This document shows, piece by piece, positions 1-6,092 of a stretch of DNA of 8,165 nucleotides; the first letter of the stretch is position 1; the number at the start of each line of letters is the position of its first letter. Origin of the DNA: CAZWDO01 sp964632485 [NCBI: uncultured bacterium] (GTDB lineage Bacteria; JAGOEH01). The notes under the pieces are model-generated. The model was not told the origin of the DNA and searched no databases. It was given only the letters and a program-made list of their open reading frames with translations. The DNA is taken from NCBI GenBank assembly GCA_964632485.1, contig CAZWDO010000005.1:84592-92756 (forward strand), read 5' to 3'. Both the position numbers and the translations under genes were made by a program.

Positions 1-1
1 T

Positions 2-1165
2 TTCGGTATCGGGATCGTCCTGGGTCTGACGCCTCAAATTGGTAAAGCGTGGGGAGCAAAAGATTTCAAAAGATGCGCCGTTTTGCTCAAACATGGACTG
101 ATCATCAACACATTCGTTGGATTCGTGTTACTAATCGTTATGGCCGGATTTGCCTGGTTATTGCCGTTCCTGGGGCAACCGGCGGAGGTAACCCGGTTGG
201 CTATCCCTTTTTATCTGATATACATTCTAACCATTCCATTCTATCTGGTTTTTTTAACCGGAAAGCATTTCCTGGAGGGAATGGGTGAACCGCGCCCGGC
301 AATGACCATCATCATCCTCGGCAACCTTTTCAATGTGGGTTTAAATTATCTCTTGATTTACGGAATATGGATATTCCCCGAATGGGGGCTATTGGGGGCT
401 GCCTGGGCCACCCTGATATCCAGAAGCGGAATGCTGTTTGCCATGATAGGCTACTGGTGGCATCGCCGGGATTTGCATCCCTATATTGTCAAATGGCGGA
501 AAATCGATTTTTCCGGAAGCGCGGCCCGGGCTTATTTAAATATTGGCCTGCCAATTGGTGGACAGCATATTTTAGAAGTCGGCATTTTTTCCGCCGGCGC
601 TATCATGGTGGGATGGTTCGGGGCGATACCGCTGGCCGCTCACAACATTGCAATCACTCTGGCCAGTATCACCTACATGGCAGCGACTGGAATTGCCGCC
701 AGCGCCACCATCCAGACCAGTCAGGCGATGGGCCGTAAGGATTGGAGCCAAATCAGGGTTATCGCAAAAAGCGGCTTATTACTGGCCGTGATGTTTATGG
801 GTTCCTGCGCGCTCGTTTTTGCTCTGTTCCGGCATTTCCTGCCTTATATTTTTATCCGCGAAACGGAAGTCATCGAATTAGCCGCTCAATTGTTGATTGT
901 GGCTGCTTTTTTTCAACTTTTTGACGGACTGCAGTTGACAACACTGGGCATTTTACGCGGGCTCCACGACGTTAAAATCCCGATGTTCATCATTTTGGTC
1001 TCTTATTGGATTTTTGCTTTTCCATTATCGTACCTGTTTTCGGTCAAACTCGAACTGGGAGCGCACGGGGTCTGGCTGGGGTATTTGATTGGACTCGCTG
1101 TTGTCTCTGTGGGACTGATTGGACGCTATTACCACATTATAAAAAAAATTGATCCTGTTAATTGA
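2..1165 (+). CDS. MATE-family multidrug/cation efflux transporter, 5' end outside window
   Basis: Integral inner-membrane antiporter of the MATE family, which expels drugs or metabolites in exchange for Na+ or H+. The open frame enters at base 2 and ends with TGA at 1163-1165, giving 387 visible residues. Family members are about 450 residues, so roughly the first 60 residues and first one or two helices are missing. The fragment opens with a helix followed by TPQIGKAWGAKD, the loop motif after TM2 in the N-terminal half. A related motif, SATIQTSQAMGRKDW, appears in the second half, as expected from the internal two-fold repeat. About ten further hydrophobic segments follow, ending in a short basic tail (RYYHIIKKIDPVN). 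An internal TTG at 83 is not the true start, because the conserved motif lies upstream of it. It is convergent with the LRR gene. Substrate cannot be predicted. Family assignment is firm. Confidence 0.93.
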   Translation, partial: FGIGIVLGLTPQIGKAWGAKDFKRCAVLLKHGLIINTFVGFVLLIVMAGFAWLLPFLGQPAEVTRLAIPFYLIYILTIPFYLVFLTGKHFLEGMGEPRPAMTIIILGNLFNVGLNYLLIYGIWIFPEWGLLGAAWATLISRSGMLFAMIGYWWHRRDLHPYIVKWRKIDFSGSAARAYLNIGLPIGGQHILEVGIFSAGAIMVGWFGAIPLAAHNIAITLASITYMAATGIAASATIQTSQAMGRKDWSQIRVIAKSGLLLAVMFMGSCALVFALFRHFLPYIFIRETEVIELAAQLLIVAAFFQLFDGLQLTTLGILRGLHDVKIPMFIILVSYWIFAFPLSYLFSVKLELGAHGVWLGYLIGLAVVSVGLIGRYYHIIKKIDPVN

Positions 1166-1225
1166 TCAATTCCCCGCCTCTGGCCTTATAAGGGAAGAGA
1201 ATTCTCCCAAAGAGACCGAGAGCGG

Positions 1226-2194
1226 TCAGGGCGCAGGAATATACACGTCGTGCTGGATTTCTGTATGATTCAAGGCCTGCAATACAATTTTCAAATCATC
1301 AAATTTCAGTTTGTTATTCCTTAAATCCAGATATTTCAACTGATGGAGTCCACATAAGGCATTCATATTCTTTTTCAGCTTATTACCCGCTAAGGTTAAT
1401 TCGCTCAATGCCGACAAATCGGCGATTCCTGCCGCAAGCTCCGTTAATTTATTCCCGGATAAATCAAGGGCATGAAGATTGCGCAATGTCTGCAGATTTT
1501 GTGGCAGTTCCTTGATGCGATTATTGGAGAGATTCAGATAGCGCAAATTGGGAAATTTCTCCAATCCAACGGGAAAATTTTTAAAACTATTATCGGAAAG
1601 GTCGAGGATCGTCACTGACGCCGGAATATCATTTGGCAGGGATGAAATCCGTTGGCCTTTGAGAGAATAAACCACTTCATTGGCAACCGCTCCATCTCCA
1701 TAAAGGGATAGCTTCCGCCGTTCATTAGCAATCGGGGCATTGATTCCAGGAGCATTCGCATTGGTTTGAAGGGGAAGATTATCAGTAAAACGGGTCGAAA
1801 GGACATCGCTATACTCGCAGGGACAACCCTGTTGAACCATCTGTCGTAAAATTGTTTCGACCGGGAGGGGACTTCCGTCATCCTGTTGGATCGCCCGTTG
1901 ATACAATTGCAGCGCCTGCGCCATATATTCAACAGCTTGCCAGGTTTTTCCCTGGTCGCAATAGATGAAAGCGCCAAACTCATAAGCGACCGCGCGCCAA
2001 TAATCATTGGGCGCGACTAATTTAAGGCCACTCTTAAAGTATTTTTCCGCCTGGGCAAAATTCCGGGTTTGGCGGTAAGTGTTGCCCAGTTTCAAATAAC
2101 GGATTCCCTGTTCCAGTTTCGTTTCCCGGGCGCGGGATGCATTCATCGGAAACAGTATTAAACCTATTAAAACTATCGGTAACAATCGTAACAT
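1226..2194 (-). CDS. Exported TPR and leucine-rich-repeat protein
   Basis: A 322-residue protein likely exported across the inner membrane; function unknown. I chose ATG at 2194 rather than the in-frame ATG at 2254 because it has an ideal ribosome binding site and gives a clean signal peptide (hydrophobic residues 2-16, probable cleavage after ASRA at 22). Residues about 28-102 look like two TPR-type helical repeats (LGNTYRQTRNFAQAEKYFKSG, then YCDQGKTWQAVEYMAQAL). A linker with a CPC motif (124-126) follows. Residues about 186-299 hold five leucine-rich repeats in a regular 23-residue period with the LDLSxNxLxxL core, ending in a short cap. These are protein-binding folds; no catalytic domain is visible. 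It lies 66 bp downstream of the outer-membrane-like gene on the same strand, so co-transcription is likely. The LRR assignment is firm, the TPR fairly firm, the partner unknown. Confidence 0.88.
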   Translation of the reverse strand: MLRLLPIVLIGLILFPMNASRARETKLEQGIRYLKLGNTYRQTRNFAQAEKYFKSGLKLVAPNDYWRAVAYEFGAFIYCDQGKTWQAVEYMAQALQLYQRAIQQDDGSPLPVETILRQMVQQGCPCEYSDVLSTRFTDNLPLQTNANAPGINAPIANERRKLSLYGDGAVANEVVYSLKGQRISSLPNDIPASVTILDLSDNSFKNFPVGLEKFPNLRYLNLSNNRIKELPQNLQTLRNLHALDLSGNKLTELAAGIADLSALSELTLAGNKLKKNMNALCGLHQLKYLDLRNNKLKFDDLKIVLQALNHTEIQHDVYIPAP

Positions 2195-2201
2195 TTTCCG
2201 G

Positions 2202-2208
2202 CTCCTTT
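2202..2208 (-). promoter_or_regulatory. Ribosome binding site deciding the LRR gene start
   Basis: On the minus strand the sequence is AAAGGAG, 7 bases before ATG at 2194. It is a near-perfect anti-16S match and supports the 322-residue start over the longer reading from 2254, which would place a charged, non-signal segment ahead of the signal peptide. Confidence 0.85.
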
Positions 2209-2226
2209 GTGTTTCAAATCTTGGGG

Positions 2227-2240
2227 TGGAATCAATTCCA
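2227..2240. repeat. Inverted repeat TGGAAT-CA-ATTCCA between the OMP-like and LRR genes
   Basis: This is a perfect 6-bp inverted repeat around a 2-bp centre, in the 66-bp gap between the two minus-strand genes and about 33 bp ahead of the LRR start. An 8-bp palindrome GTTTAAAC follows at 2245-2252. The 2-base loop makes an RNA hairpin poor and there is no T-tract, so it is not a terminator. It may be a protein-binding site or chance. Confidence 0.35.
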
Positions 2241-2260
2241 TACCGTTTAAACATTTTAGA

Positions 2261-3391
2261 TTAAAGGTTCCAAATTTTGAAACGGACACCCAGGTGGAGT
2301 TCATCCAGCAACGTCCTCTCATAATCGTAATTTCCGTTGGGGGAATGAAAAATGACATTTTTGGTGGGAAAACTCAGGGAGTAACCGATGAAAATATCAA
2401 TGGGGAAATAGATATCATGCCGAAAAGTGGCAATTTCAAAATTAACGGTTTGCCCGGTCAGGGTGCTTTTAGGGCTGGGATTATTTGGCAGCCGGGTTTC
2501 TCCCCAGAAAAAACCGCCTCCGGCTTTGATTTGAATATAGTTTTCCGGATAGATAGGTATTTGCCAAAGAATAATATTAATACCGGTAGTAAACCAATGC
2601 ACGAGAAATTCTTCCTGATATGAATCGTCCCAATTTAAATCGCGTTTTATAAAAAGCCGGGGACGGATATAACGCAAAGCCAGTTCAAAATGATGGCCGT
2701 ACCCCATTAAACGACTCAAAGCCAGATTGATACCAGCCCCAAAGCTGATATCTGAATCCAGGGGCGACTCATGCGTAAACATGTTATGTCCCGAAAGAGA
2801 GCCGGTCAGAACGGGTACCGTTTTAATGATAAGCTTACGATCGGTGATTTCGCCGTGAGTGATGCATTGAATTAACTGCCCCTTCAATTCGCCGATACGA
2901 ATCATCGCCGTATCCAGCAAGGCCCGTAAATACTCCTTATCGACTACATCCAGATTCAAGCGGTACAAACTGTCCTGCAGTATATAATTGTGATTACGGC
3001 TGTCGCGCAGGTCTTCCCGCAACTGTTCGTTGAGATGATAAACGACTTGACGATTGGATTGCCGGATCAAGTCCTCATACTTTTTGGCTTGTTTATAATA
3101 ACGGCGTAAAACATCTTCATCAACAGACGTCAGATCATCCATTGTGGGAATCTGAACCCATACCGTATCGATACCCATCAACTGCAACTGAGTCTGTAAA
3201 ATGACCGCATCCCGATAAAGTTCCAGTACTCTTAAGGCGAAAAGGCCTTCCGACTCGGTATAAAGCTCCATTACATCATCCGATGGAATCGCTTCAACTT
3301 CAACCAAAGGCTGGTCGCCCACTGCGATTCCCGTCAACATTATCAAGGAAACTAAAAAAACAGAAAAAAATAGCCGTAATTTGAATTGCAT
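2261..3391 (-). CDS. Exported protein with helical N-terminal half and outer-membrane beta-barrel-like C-terminal half
   Basis: A 376-residue protein I do not recognise as a named family. The start at 3391 has AAAGGAG five bases upstream and yields a signal peptide (MQFKLRLFF, hydrophobic core to about residue 22, probable cleavage after AVG near 25). Residues about 40-175 are rich in charged and leucine residues with long predicted helices (coiled-coil-like, e.g. RYYKQAKKYEDLIRQSN). From about 190 to the end, alternating polar/hydrophobic strands appear, rich in Gly and aromatics: FGAGINLALSRL, HFELALRYIRPRLF, FTTGINIILW, YIQIKAGGGFFWGE, IDIFIGYSLSF, and a final LHLGVRFKIWNL. This pattern suggests a small outer-membrane barrel. 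The final residue is Leu rather than the usual Phe/Trp. It probably heads an operon with the LRR gene. The outer-membrane location is inferred from pattern only. Confidence 0.75.
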   Translation of the reverse strand: MQFKLRLFFSVFLVSLIMLTGIAVGDQPLVEVEAIPSDDVMELYTESEGLFALRVLELYRDAVILQTQLQLMGIDTVWVQIPTMDDLTSVDEDVLRRYYKQAKKYEDLIRQSNRQVVYHLNEQLREDLRDSRNHNYILQDSLYRLNLDVVDKEYLRALLDTAMIRIGELKGQLIQCITHGEITDRKLIIKTVPVLTGSLSGHNMFTHESPLDSDISFGAGINLALSRLMGYGHHFELALRYIRPRLFIKRDLNWDDSYQEEFLVHWFTTGINIILWQIPIYPENYIQIKAGGGFFWGETRLPNNPSPKSTLTGQTVNFEIATFRHDIYFPIDIFIGYSLSFPTKNVIFHSPNGNYDYERTLLDELHLGVRFKIWNL

Positions 3392-3437
3392 ACACTCTCC
3401 TTTGAATCCATGATTTTTAAGGGTATTTAGTTCCCTT

Positions 3438-3451
3438 AACGGTTAACCGTT
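3438..3451. promoter_or_regulatory. 14-bp perfect palindrome AACGGTTAACCGTT, candidate operator
   Basis: Each 7-bp half is the exact reverse complement of the other. It lies about 47 bp upstream of the start of the outer-membrane-like gene, inside its predicted ~165-base leader and downstream of the predicted start point. A dimeric regulator bound here could act as a roadblock. No regulator family is recognised from the half-site. Confidence 0.45.
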
Positions 3452-3467
3452 CCAAATCTGTTTGGAA
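3450..3467. repeat. Inverted repeat TTCCAAA-TCTG-TTTGGAA in the leftward leader
   Basis: Perfect 7-bp arms flank a 4-base loop, directly abutting and sharing two bases with the 14-bp palindrome. As RNA it would form a small hairpin on the leader of the minus-strand operon; as DNA it could be a second operator half. No T-tract follows on the minus strand, so it is not an intrinsic terminator. Confidence 0.45.
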
Positions 3468-3521
3468 TTGTCCGTATAACTCATCCGATCTCAAGACAAT
3501 CCCTACGCGGCTTGATTAAAT

Positions 3522-3542
3522 AACAATTCAATCAACAATTCA
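3522..3542. repeat. Tandem direct repeat of AACAATTCA, 12-bp spacing
   Basis: Two exact copies of a 9-base word begin at 3522 and 3534. They fall in the early leader of the minus-strand operon, just downstream of its predicted start point. In AT-rich DNA this could be chance. Confidence 0.3.
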
Positions 3543-3562
3543 TTTTAAGTCCCATTTAATAA

Positions 3563-3588
3563 ATTATAAACTTTATCCAAAATGTCAA
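3563..3588 (-). promoter_or_regulatory. Leftward promoter TTGACA-N14-TATAAT
   Basis: On the minus strand, TTGACA (3588-3583) is followed after 14 bases by TATAAT (3568-3563). Both hexamers match the sigma70 consensus exactly, but the spacing is three bases shorter than the usual 17. It would start a transcript near 3556 with a leader of about 165 bases before the outer-membrane-like gene. Confidence 0.5.
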
Positions 3589-3596
3589 GATTTTTT

Positions 3597-3623
3597 TTTT
3601 ATCAGAATTGCTTTTATCAGAAT
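3597..3623. repeat. 12-bp direct repeat TTTTATCAGAAT between the divergent promoters
   Basis: Two identical 12-base copies (3597-3608 and 3612-3623) with a 15-base period sit between the two outward-facing -35 boxes at 3583-3588 and 3634-3639. The first copy runs out of a T10 tract (3591-3600). The position suits a shared regulator site or UP-like element controlling both directions. Confidence 0.5.
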
Positions 3624-3633
3624 AATTTTTTTG

Positions 3634-3662
3634 TTGACAAATTTGCTTTTACATATTATGTT
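3634..3662 (+). promoter_or_regulatory. Rightward promoter for the small HhH-like gene
   Basis: TTGACA at 3634-3639 is followed by TATTAT at 3654-3659 (14-base spacing) or by the weaker TATGTT at 3657-3662 (17-base spacing). Either reading places the transcript start near 3666-3669 and leaves a leader of roughly 55-60 bases before ATG at 3725. Confidence 0.5.
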
Positions 3663-3724
3663 TAAACTACGTTTCTACCGTTTTGATTAAAGATCAGACT
3701 CAACCCACAAACCTAGGAGTTACC

Positions 3725-3946
3725 ATGAATATTAACAAAGCGCTCGACAAAGCGTACGAGAAAGAGTTTGCAAACCGTTCGATGAACGAATTAGCCGATG
3801 CCCCGGTAGATGCGTTGCAGGGTGTCAGCAAAGGCGATGCGGAGTTGCTGCAAAAAGCGTTTGGCATCAAAACGATCCGCGATATGGCCAATTGCAAATA
3901 TTTCCGCTGGGCGCAGGCGATTACCAATTTGTCGGACGCCAACTAA
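3725..3946 (+). CDS. Small helix-hairpin-helix-like protein (73 residues)
   Basis: I chose ATG at 3725 because AGGAG lies five bases upstream; an upstream in-frame start at 3683 has no such site and adds an unlikely N-terminus. The protein is soluble, with no signal or membrane segment. Residues 1-25 are a charged, probably helical lead. Residues about 28-56 (ALQGVSKGDAELLQKAF, then GIKTIRDMAN) resemble the helix-hairpin-helix pattern of HhH_5/DUF4332-type domains: a two-helix unit with a Gly-containing turn, then GIxTIxDxA. A conserved-looking KYFRWAQAI tail ends it. Such domains often bind DNA non-specifically or mediate protein contacts, but the canonical GxG hairpin is weak here (GVSKGD), so DNA binding is uncertain. 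It stands alone, divergent from the outer-membrane-like operon, with its own promoter and terminator, and the strong ribosome site suggests good expression. Confidence 0.82.
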   Translation: MNINKALDKAYEKEFANRSMNELADAPVDALQGVSKGDAELLQKAFGIKTIRDMANCKYFRWAQAITNLSDAN

Positions 3947-3967
3947 TTCTATTCTGAGTTAAATACG

Positions 3968-4013
3968 AATTGCCCCGTTTGAGTTTATTTTAAGCGCTTC
4001 AAGCGGGGCAATT
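3968..4013 (+). terminator. Hairpin terminator after the small HhH-like gene
   Basis: The arms AATTGCCCCGTTTGA (3968-3982) and TCAAGCGGGGCAATT (3999-4013) pair over 15 bp with one G-U, around a 16-base loop. It begins 22 bp after the stop codon. The following sequence (TGTCATT) is only partly T-rich, so termination may be incomplete, but the stem is strong and the position fits. Confidence 0.65.
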
Positions 4014-4115
4014 TGTCATTGCAAACCTTATCGCTGTTTTTCGAATTCAGAAAAGTGTAAAAATAATTACAATTGATAAGTTTATATCGATTTTAACAAT
4101 AAGGTACGATAACTA

Positions 4116-4736
4116 ATGAAAAAATATTTTCTATTAACTGTAATTCTTATACTAAGCGTGTTCACACCCTATTGCGCAACACGCTCACAGACGGAACTGG
4201 TTGACCTGCAAAAACTGATGCCGGAGATAATCCTGGATATCCGCTATGCAACAGCCAATAATTTCACCGGCCAGGTCCTCTACCCTTCCCCCCGCTGTTT
4301 TTTAGCCAAAGATGCAGCGCTGGCTTTGCAGTCGGTTCAGAAAGAGTTAGCGGATTCCGGGTATCAACTCATTGTTTTTGATGGTTATCGGCCCTTATCA
4401 GTTCAAAAACTGATGTGGGAAATTTTGCCCAATCCGCAATATGTCATGGATCCCGCCAAGGGATCGCGCCACAACAAAGGGTACGCAGTTGATGTATCGG
4501 TAGCCGATTTAAAAGGGGAACCCATCTCAATGCCGACTGAATATGACGATTTTACGCAAAAGGCCTCCCATCTCTATATGGAATTAACGGAAGAGGTACT
4601 CAACCATCGCCGCCTCCTGAAAACTCTGATGGAAAAACGAGGTTTTATATCGGTCAAATCGGAATGGTGGCATTACGATTTCACCGGGTGGGAAGATAAA
4701 CCGAACATCGATATCCCTATTGATTCACTCCGATGA
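4116..4736 (+). CDS. D-alanyl-D-alanine dipeptidase, VanX/DdpX-type (peptidase M15D), exported
   Basis: A zinc metallopeptidase expected to split D-Ala-D-Ala or related dipeptides. All family hallmarks are visible in its 206 residues: DGYRP at 89-93 (Arg93 aligns with the catalytic Arg of VanX), SRHNKGYAVD at 117-126 supplying zinc ligands His119 and Asp126, and EWWH at 183-186 supplying the catalytic Glu183 and third ligand His186. The N-terminus is a signal peptide (MKKYFLLTVILILSVF) ending in TPYC, so Cys20 might be lipidated, though Tyr before Cys is atypical. Periplasmic location suggests scavenging of dipeptides released from peptidoglycan rather than vancomycin resistance; no VanH/VanA partners are present. 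The ribosome site (TAAGGT, about 10 bases upstream) is weak. Its stop overlaps the start of the symporter gene (ATGA), so the two are probably translationally coupled. Confidence 0.92.
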   Translation: MKKYFLLTVILILSVFTPYCATRSQTELVDLQKLMPEIILDIRYATANNFTGQVLYPSPRCFLAKDAALALQSVQKELADSGYQLIVFDGYRPLSVQKLMWEILPNPQYVMDPAKGSRHNKGYAVDVSVADLKGEPISMPTEYDDFTQKASHLYMELTEEVLNHRRLLKTLMEKRGFISVKSEWWHYDFTGWEDKPNIDIPIDSLR

Positions 4737-6022
4737 AATTAGCGATTAAACCCTACTTTCAAATAATCATCGGATTGGTTTTAGGAGCGCTGTTTGGGAT
4801 GCTCGCCGTTGAAATGGGATGGCAAGCGTTTACGCGCAATTGGATCATGCCCTGGGGCGACATATTTTTGAACGCGCTTAAACTAATCGCTGTTCCCTTA
4901 GTCCTCTCATCGTTGGTCATGGGAGTCACCTCCCTTAAGGATATTCGAAAACTGTCGCGAATCGGCATCAAAACTCTGGTGTTGTACATATCGACGACTA
5001 CCATAGCGGTAGTGATCGGACTCGTGGGCGTCAATCTGTTCAAGCCCGGCAAAGCGGTTCCTTCCCTCATGCGCGATCAACTCCAGCAGGCCTATCTGAA
5101 AGAGGCGTCCGGAGACTTGCAACAAGCCGAAATAACCCGACAAAAAGGACCATTGGCCTTAATCGTCGATTTAGTACCTGAAAATTTTTTCAATGCCGCC
5201 TCGAACAACCGTAATTTATTGCAAATCGTCATCATCTCGCTAATTTTAGGAATTGCTATCTTGCGTCTCCCCCATCCGCAAAGTGAAACCATCATTGCTT
5301 TTTTCAATGGACTTTCGGAATCGATCATTCAGATTGTCAATTTAATTATGCTTTTCGCTCCATTGGGAGTCTTTGCAATTATGGCCAAAACTATCGTAGT
5401 TACCGCCGGAACCGATCTGAATTCAGTATGGCAGTTATTTTCCGCCCTGGGTTACTATGGAATGGTGGTTGTGATAGGACTATTGATACAAGTCTATTGT
5501 ATTTATCCCATTCTGATGACGATGATGAGCCGAATGCCACTGCAACAATATTTCCGGGCCGTATTGCCTGTTCAGCTTCTGGCCTTTTCCACCAGTTCAA
5601 GCGCGGCGACACTGCCCTACAGCATGGAACAATGCAAGGAGAAGTTGGGCCTCTCCAATGAGGTCGTCTCATTTGTACTGCCATTGGGAGCGACGATTAA
5701 CATGGACGGAACCGCTCTCTATCAGTCTGTGGCGGCGGTTTTTATCGCTCAGGCGCTGGGGATGGGATTATCGCTCAATGCGCAACTGACGATTATACTA
5801 ACAGCCGTCATGAGCTCAATTGGCACCGCGGCTGTTCCGGGCGCGGGAATCGTCATGCTGATCATCATATTAGAGACGATACAAGTGCCGACAGCGGGGA
5901 TTGCGCTGATACTGGGGATCGATCGCATTCTCGATATGATGCGGACCGCAGTCAATGTTACCGGAGATATCACGGTCGCCACCATCATCGATCAGCCTAA
6001 AAGATACAGCAATCCAAGCTGA
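4733..6022 (+). CDS. DAACS-family Na+(H+):glutamate/aspartate or dicarboxylate symporter
   Basis: A 429-residue inner-membrane secondary transporter of the GltP/GltT/DctA family, importing acidic amino acids or C4-dicarboxylates with cations. The elevator-fold landmarks are intact. They are the serine-rich hairpin 1 motif STSSSAATLP (286-295), the NMDGT cation-site motif in TM7 (323-327), hairpin 2 with GTAAVPGAG (364-372), and TM8 with DRILDMMRTAVNVTGD (397-412). By alignment to GltPh, Asp401, Arg404, Thr405, Asn408 and Asp412 match substrate and sodium residues D394, R397, T398, N401 and D405. Arg404 is the residue that binds the side-chain carboxylate, so an acidic substrate is favoured over a neutral one. 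Length is normal. The start ATG overlaps the dipeptidase stop, which implies a shared transcript and perhaps uptake of products of that enzyme. Glutamate, aspartate (L or D) and dicarboxylate cannot be told apart here. Confidence 0.95.
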   Translation: MKLAIKPYFQIIIGLVLGALFGMLAVEMGWQAFTRNWIMPWGDIFLNALKLIAVPLVLSSLVMGVTSLKDIRKLSRIGIKTLVLYISTTTIAVVIGLVGVNLFKPGKAVPSLMRDQLQQAYLKEASGDLQQAEITRQKGPLALIVDLVPENFFNAASNNRNLLQIVIISLILGIAILRLPHPQSETIIAFFNGLSESIIQIVNLIMLFAPLGVFAIMAKTIVVTAGTDLNSVWQLFSALGYYGMVVVIGLLIQVYCIYPILMTMMSRMPLQQYFRAVLPVQLLAFSTSSSAATLPYSMEQCKEKLGLSNEVVSFVLPLGATINMDGTALYQSVAAVFIAQALGMGLSLNAQLTIILTAVMSSIGTAAVPGAGIVMLIIILETIQVPTAGIALILGIDRILDMMRTAVNVTGDITVATIIDQPKRYSNPS

Positions 6023-6092
6023 TACCAACAAACAGCATTCGTTTTCGTAATGAAGCTGATTCTTTGAAATTCATGCGCCCGGGAAATCTCAT

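Larger units (their letters stand above)
3392..3724. other. Divergent intergenic regulatory region (333 bp)
   Basis: This AT-rich gap separates two divergently transcribed genes. I see no credible reading frame in it. It contains, left to right: a 14-bp palindrome and an adjoining inverted repeat, a 9-bp tandem direct repeat, a leftward promoter, a T10 tract with a 12-bp direct repeat, a rightward promoter, and the ribosome binding site of the small gene (AGGAG at 3715-3719, five bases before ATG). Each is listed separately. Confidence 0.7.

Noticed and set aside
1160-1206. Palindromes AATTGATCAATT (1160-1171) and GAGAATTCTC (1197-1206) between the convergent MATE and LRR genes, considered as a terminator
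   Set aside because: Both are self-complementary without a loop and lack a following T-tract; the first overlaps the MATE stop codon. No convincing terminator is visible in this 60-bp gap.
2207-2623. 138-codon plus-strand reading frame
   Set aside because: It lies antisense to the outer-membrane-like gene, has no ribosome site or recognisable domain, and the minus-strand frame has a signal peptide and strand pattern.
4073-4098. Possible promoter TTGATA with TTAACA before the dipeptidase gene
   Set aside because: The -10 match is poor and a start from it would fall almost on the ribosome site; transcription may come from elsewhere in this gap or by read-through of the hairpin.
4116-4736. Vancomycin-resistance vanX
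   Set aside because: The gene has a signal peptide and lacks vanH, vanA, vanR and vanS neighbours; a periplasmic scavenging dipeptidase fits better.
4759-5988. Several 78-103-codon minus-strand frames inside the symporter gene
   Set aside because: They are antisense shadows of an intact, strongly conserved transporter frame.
6023-6092. Possible bidirectional terminator between the symporter and lipoprotein genes
   Set aside because: Only a repeated AAGCTGAT word and a CCCGGG hexamer are present; no stable stem with a T-tract could be found.
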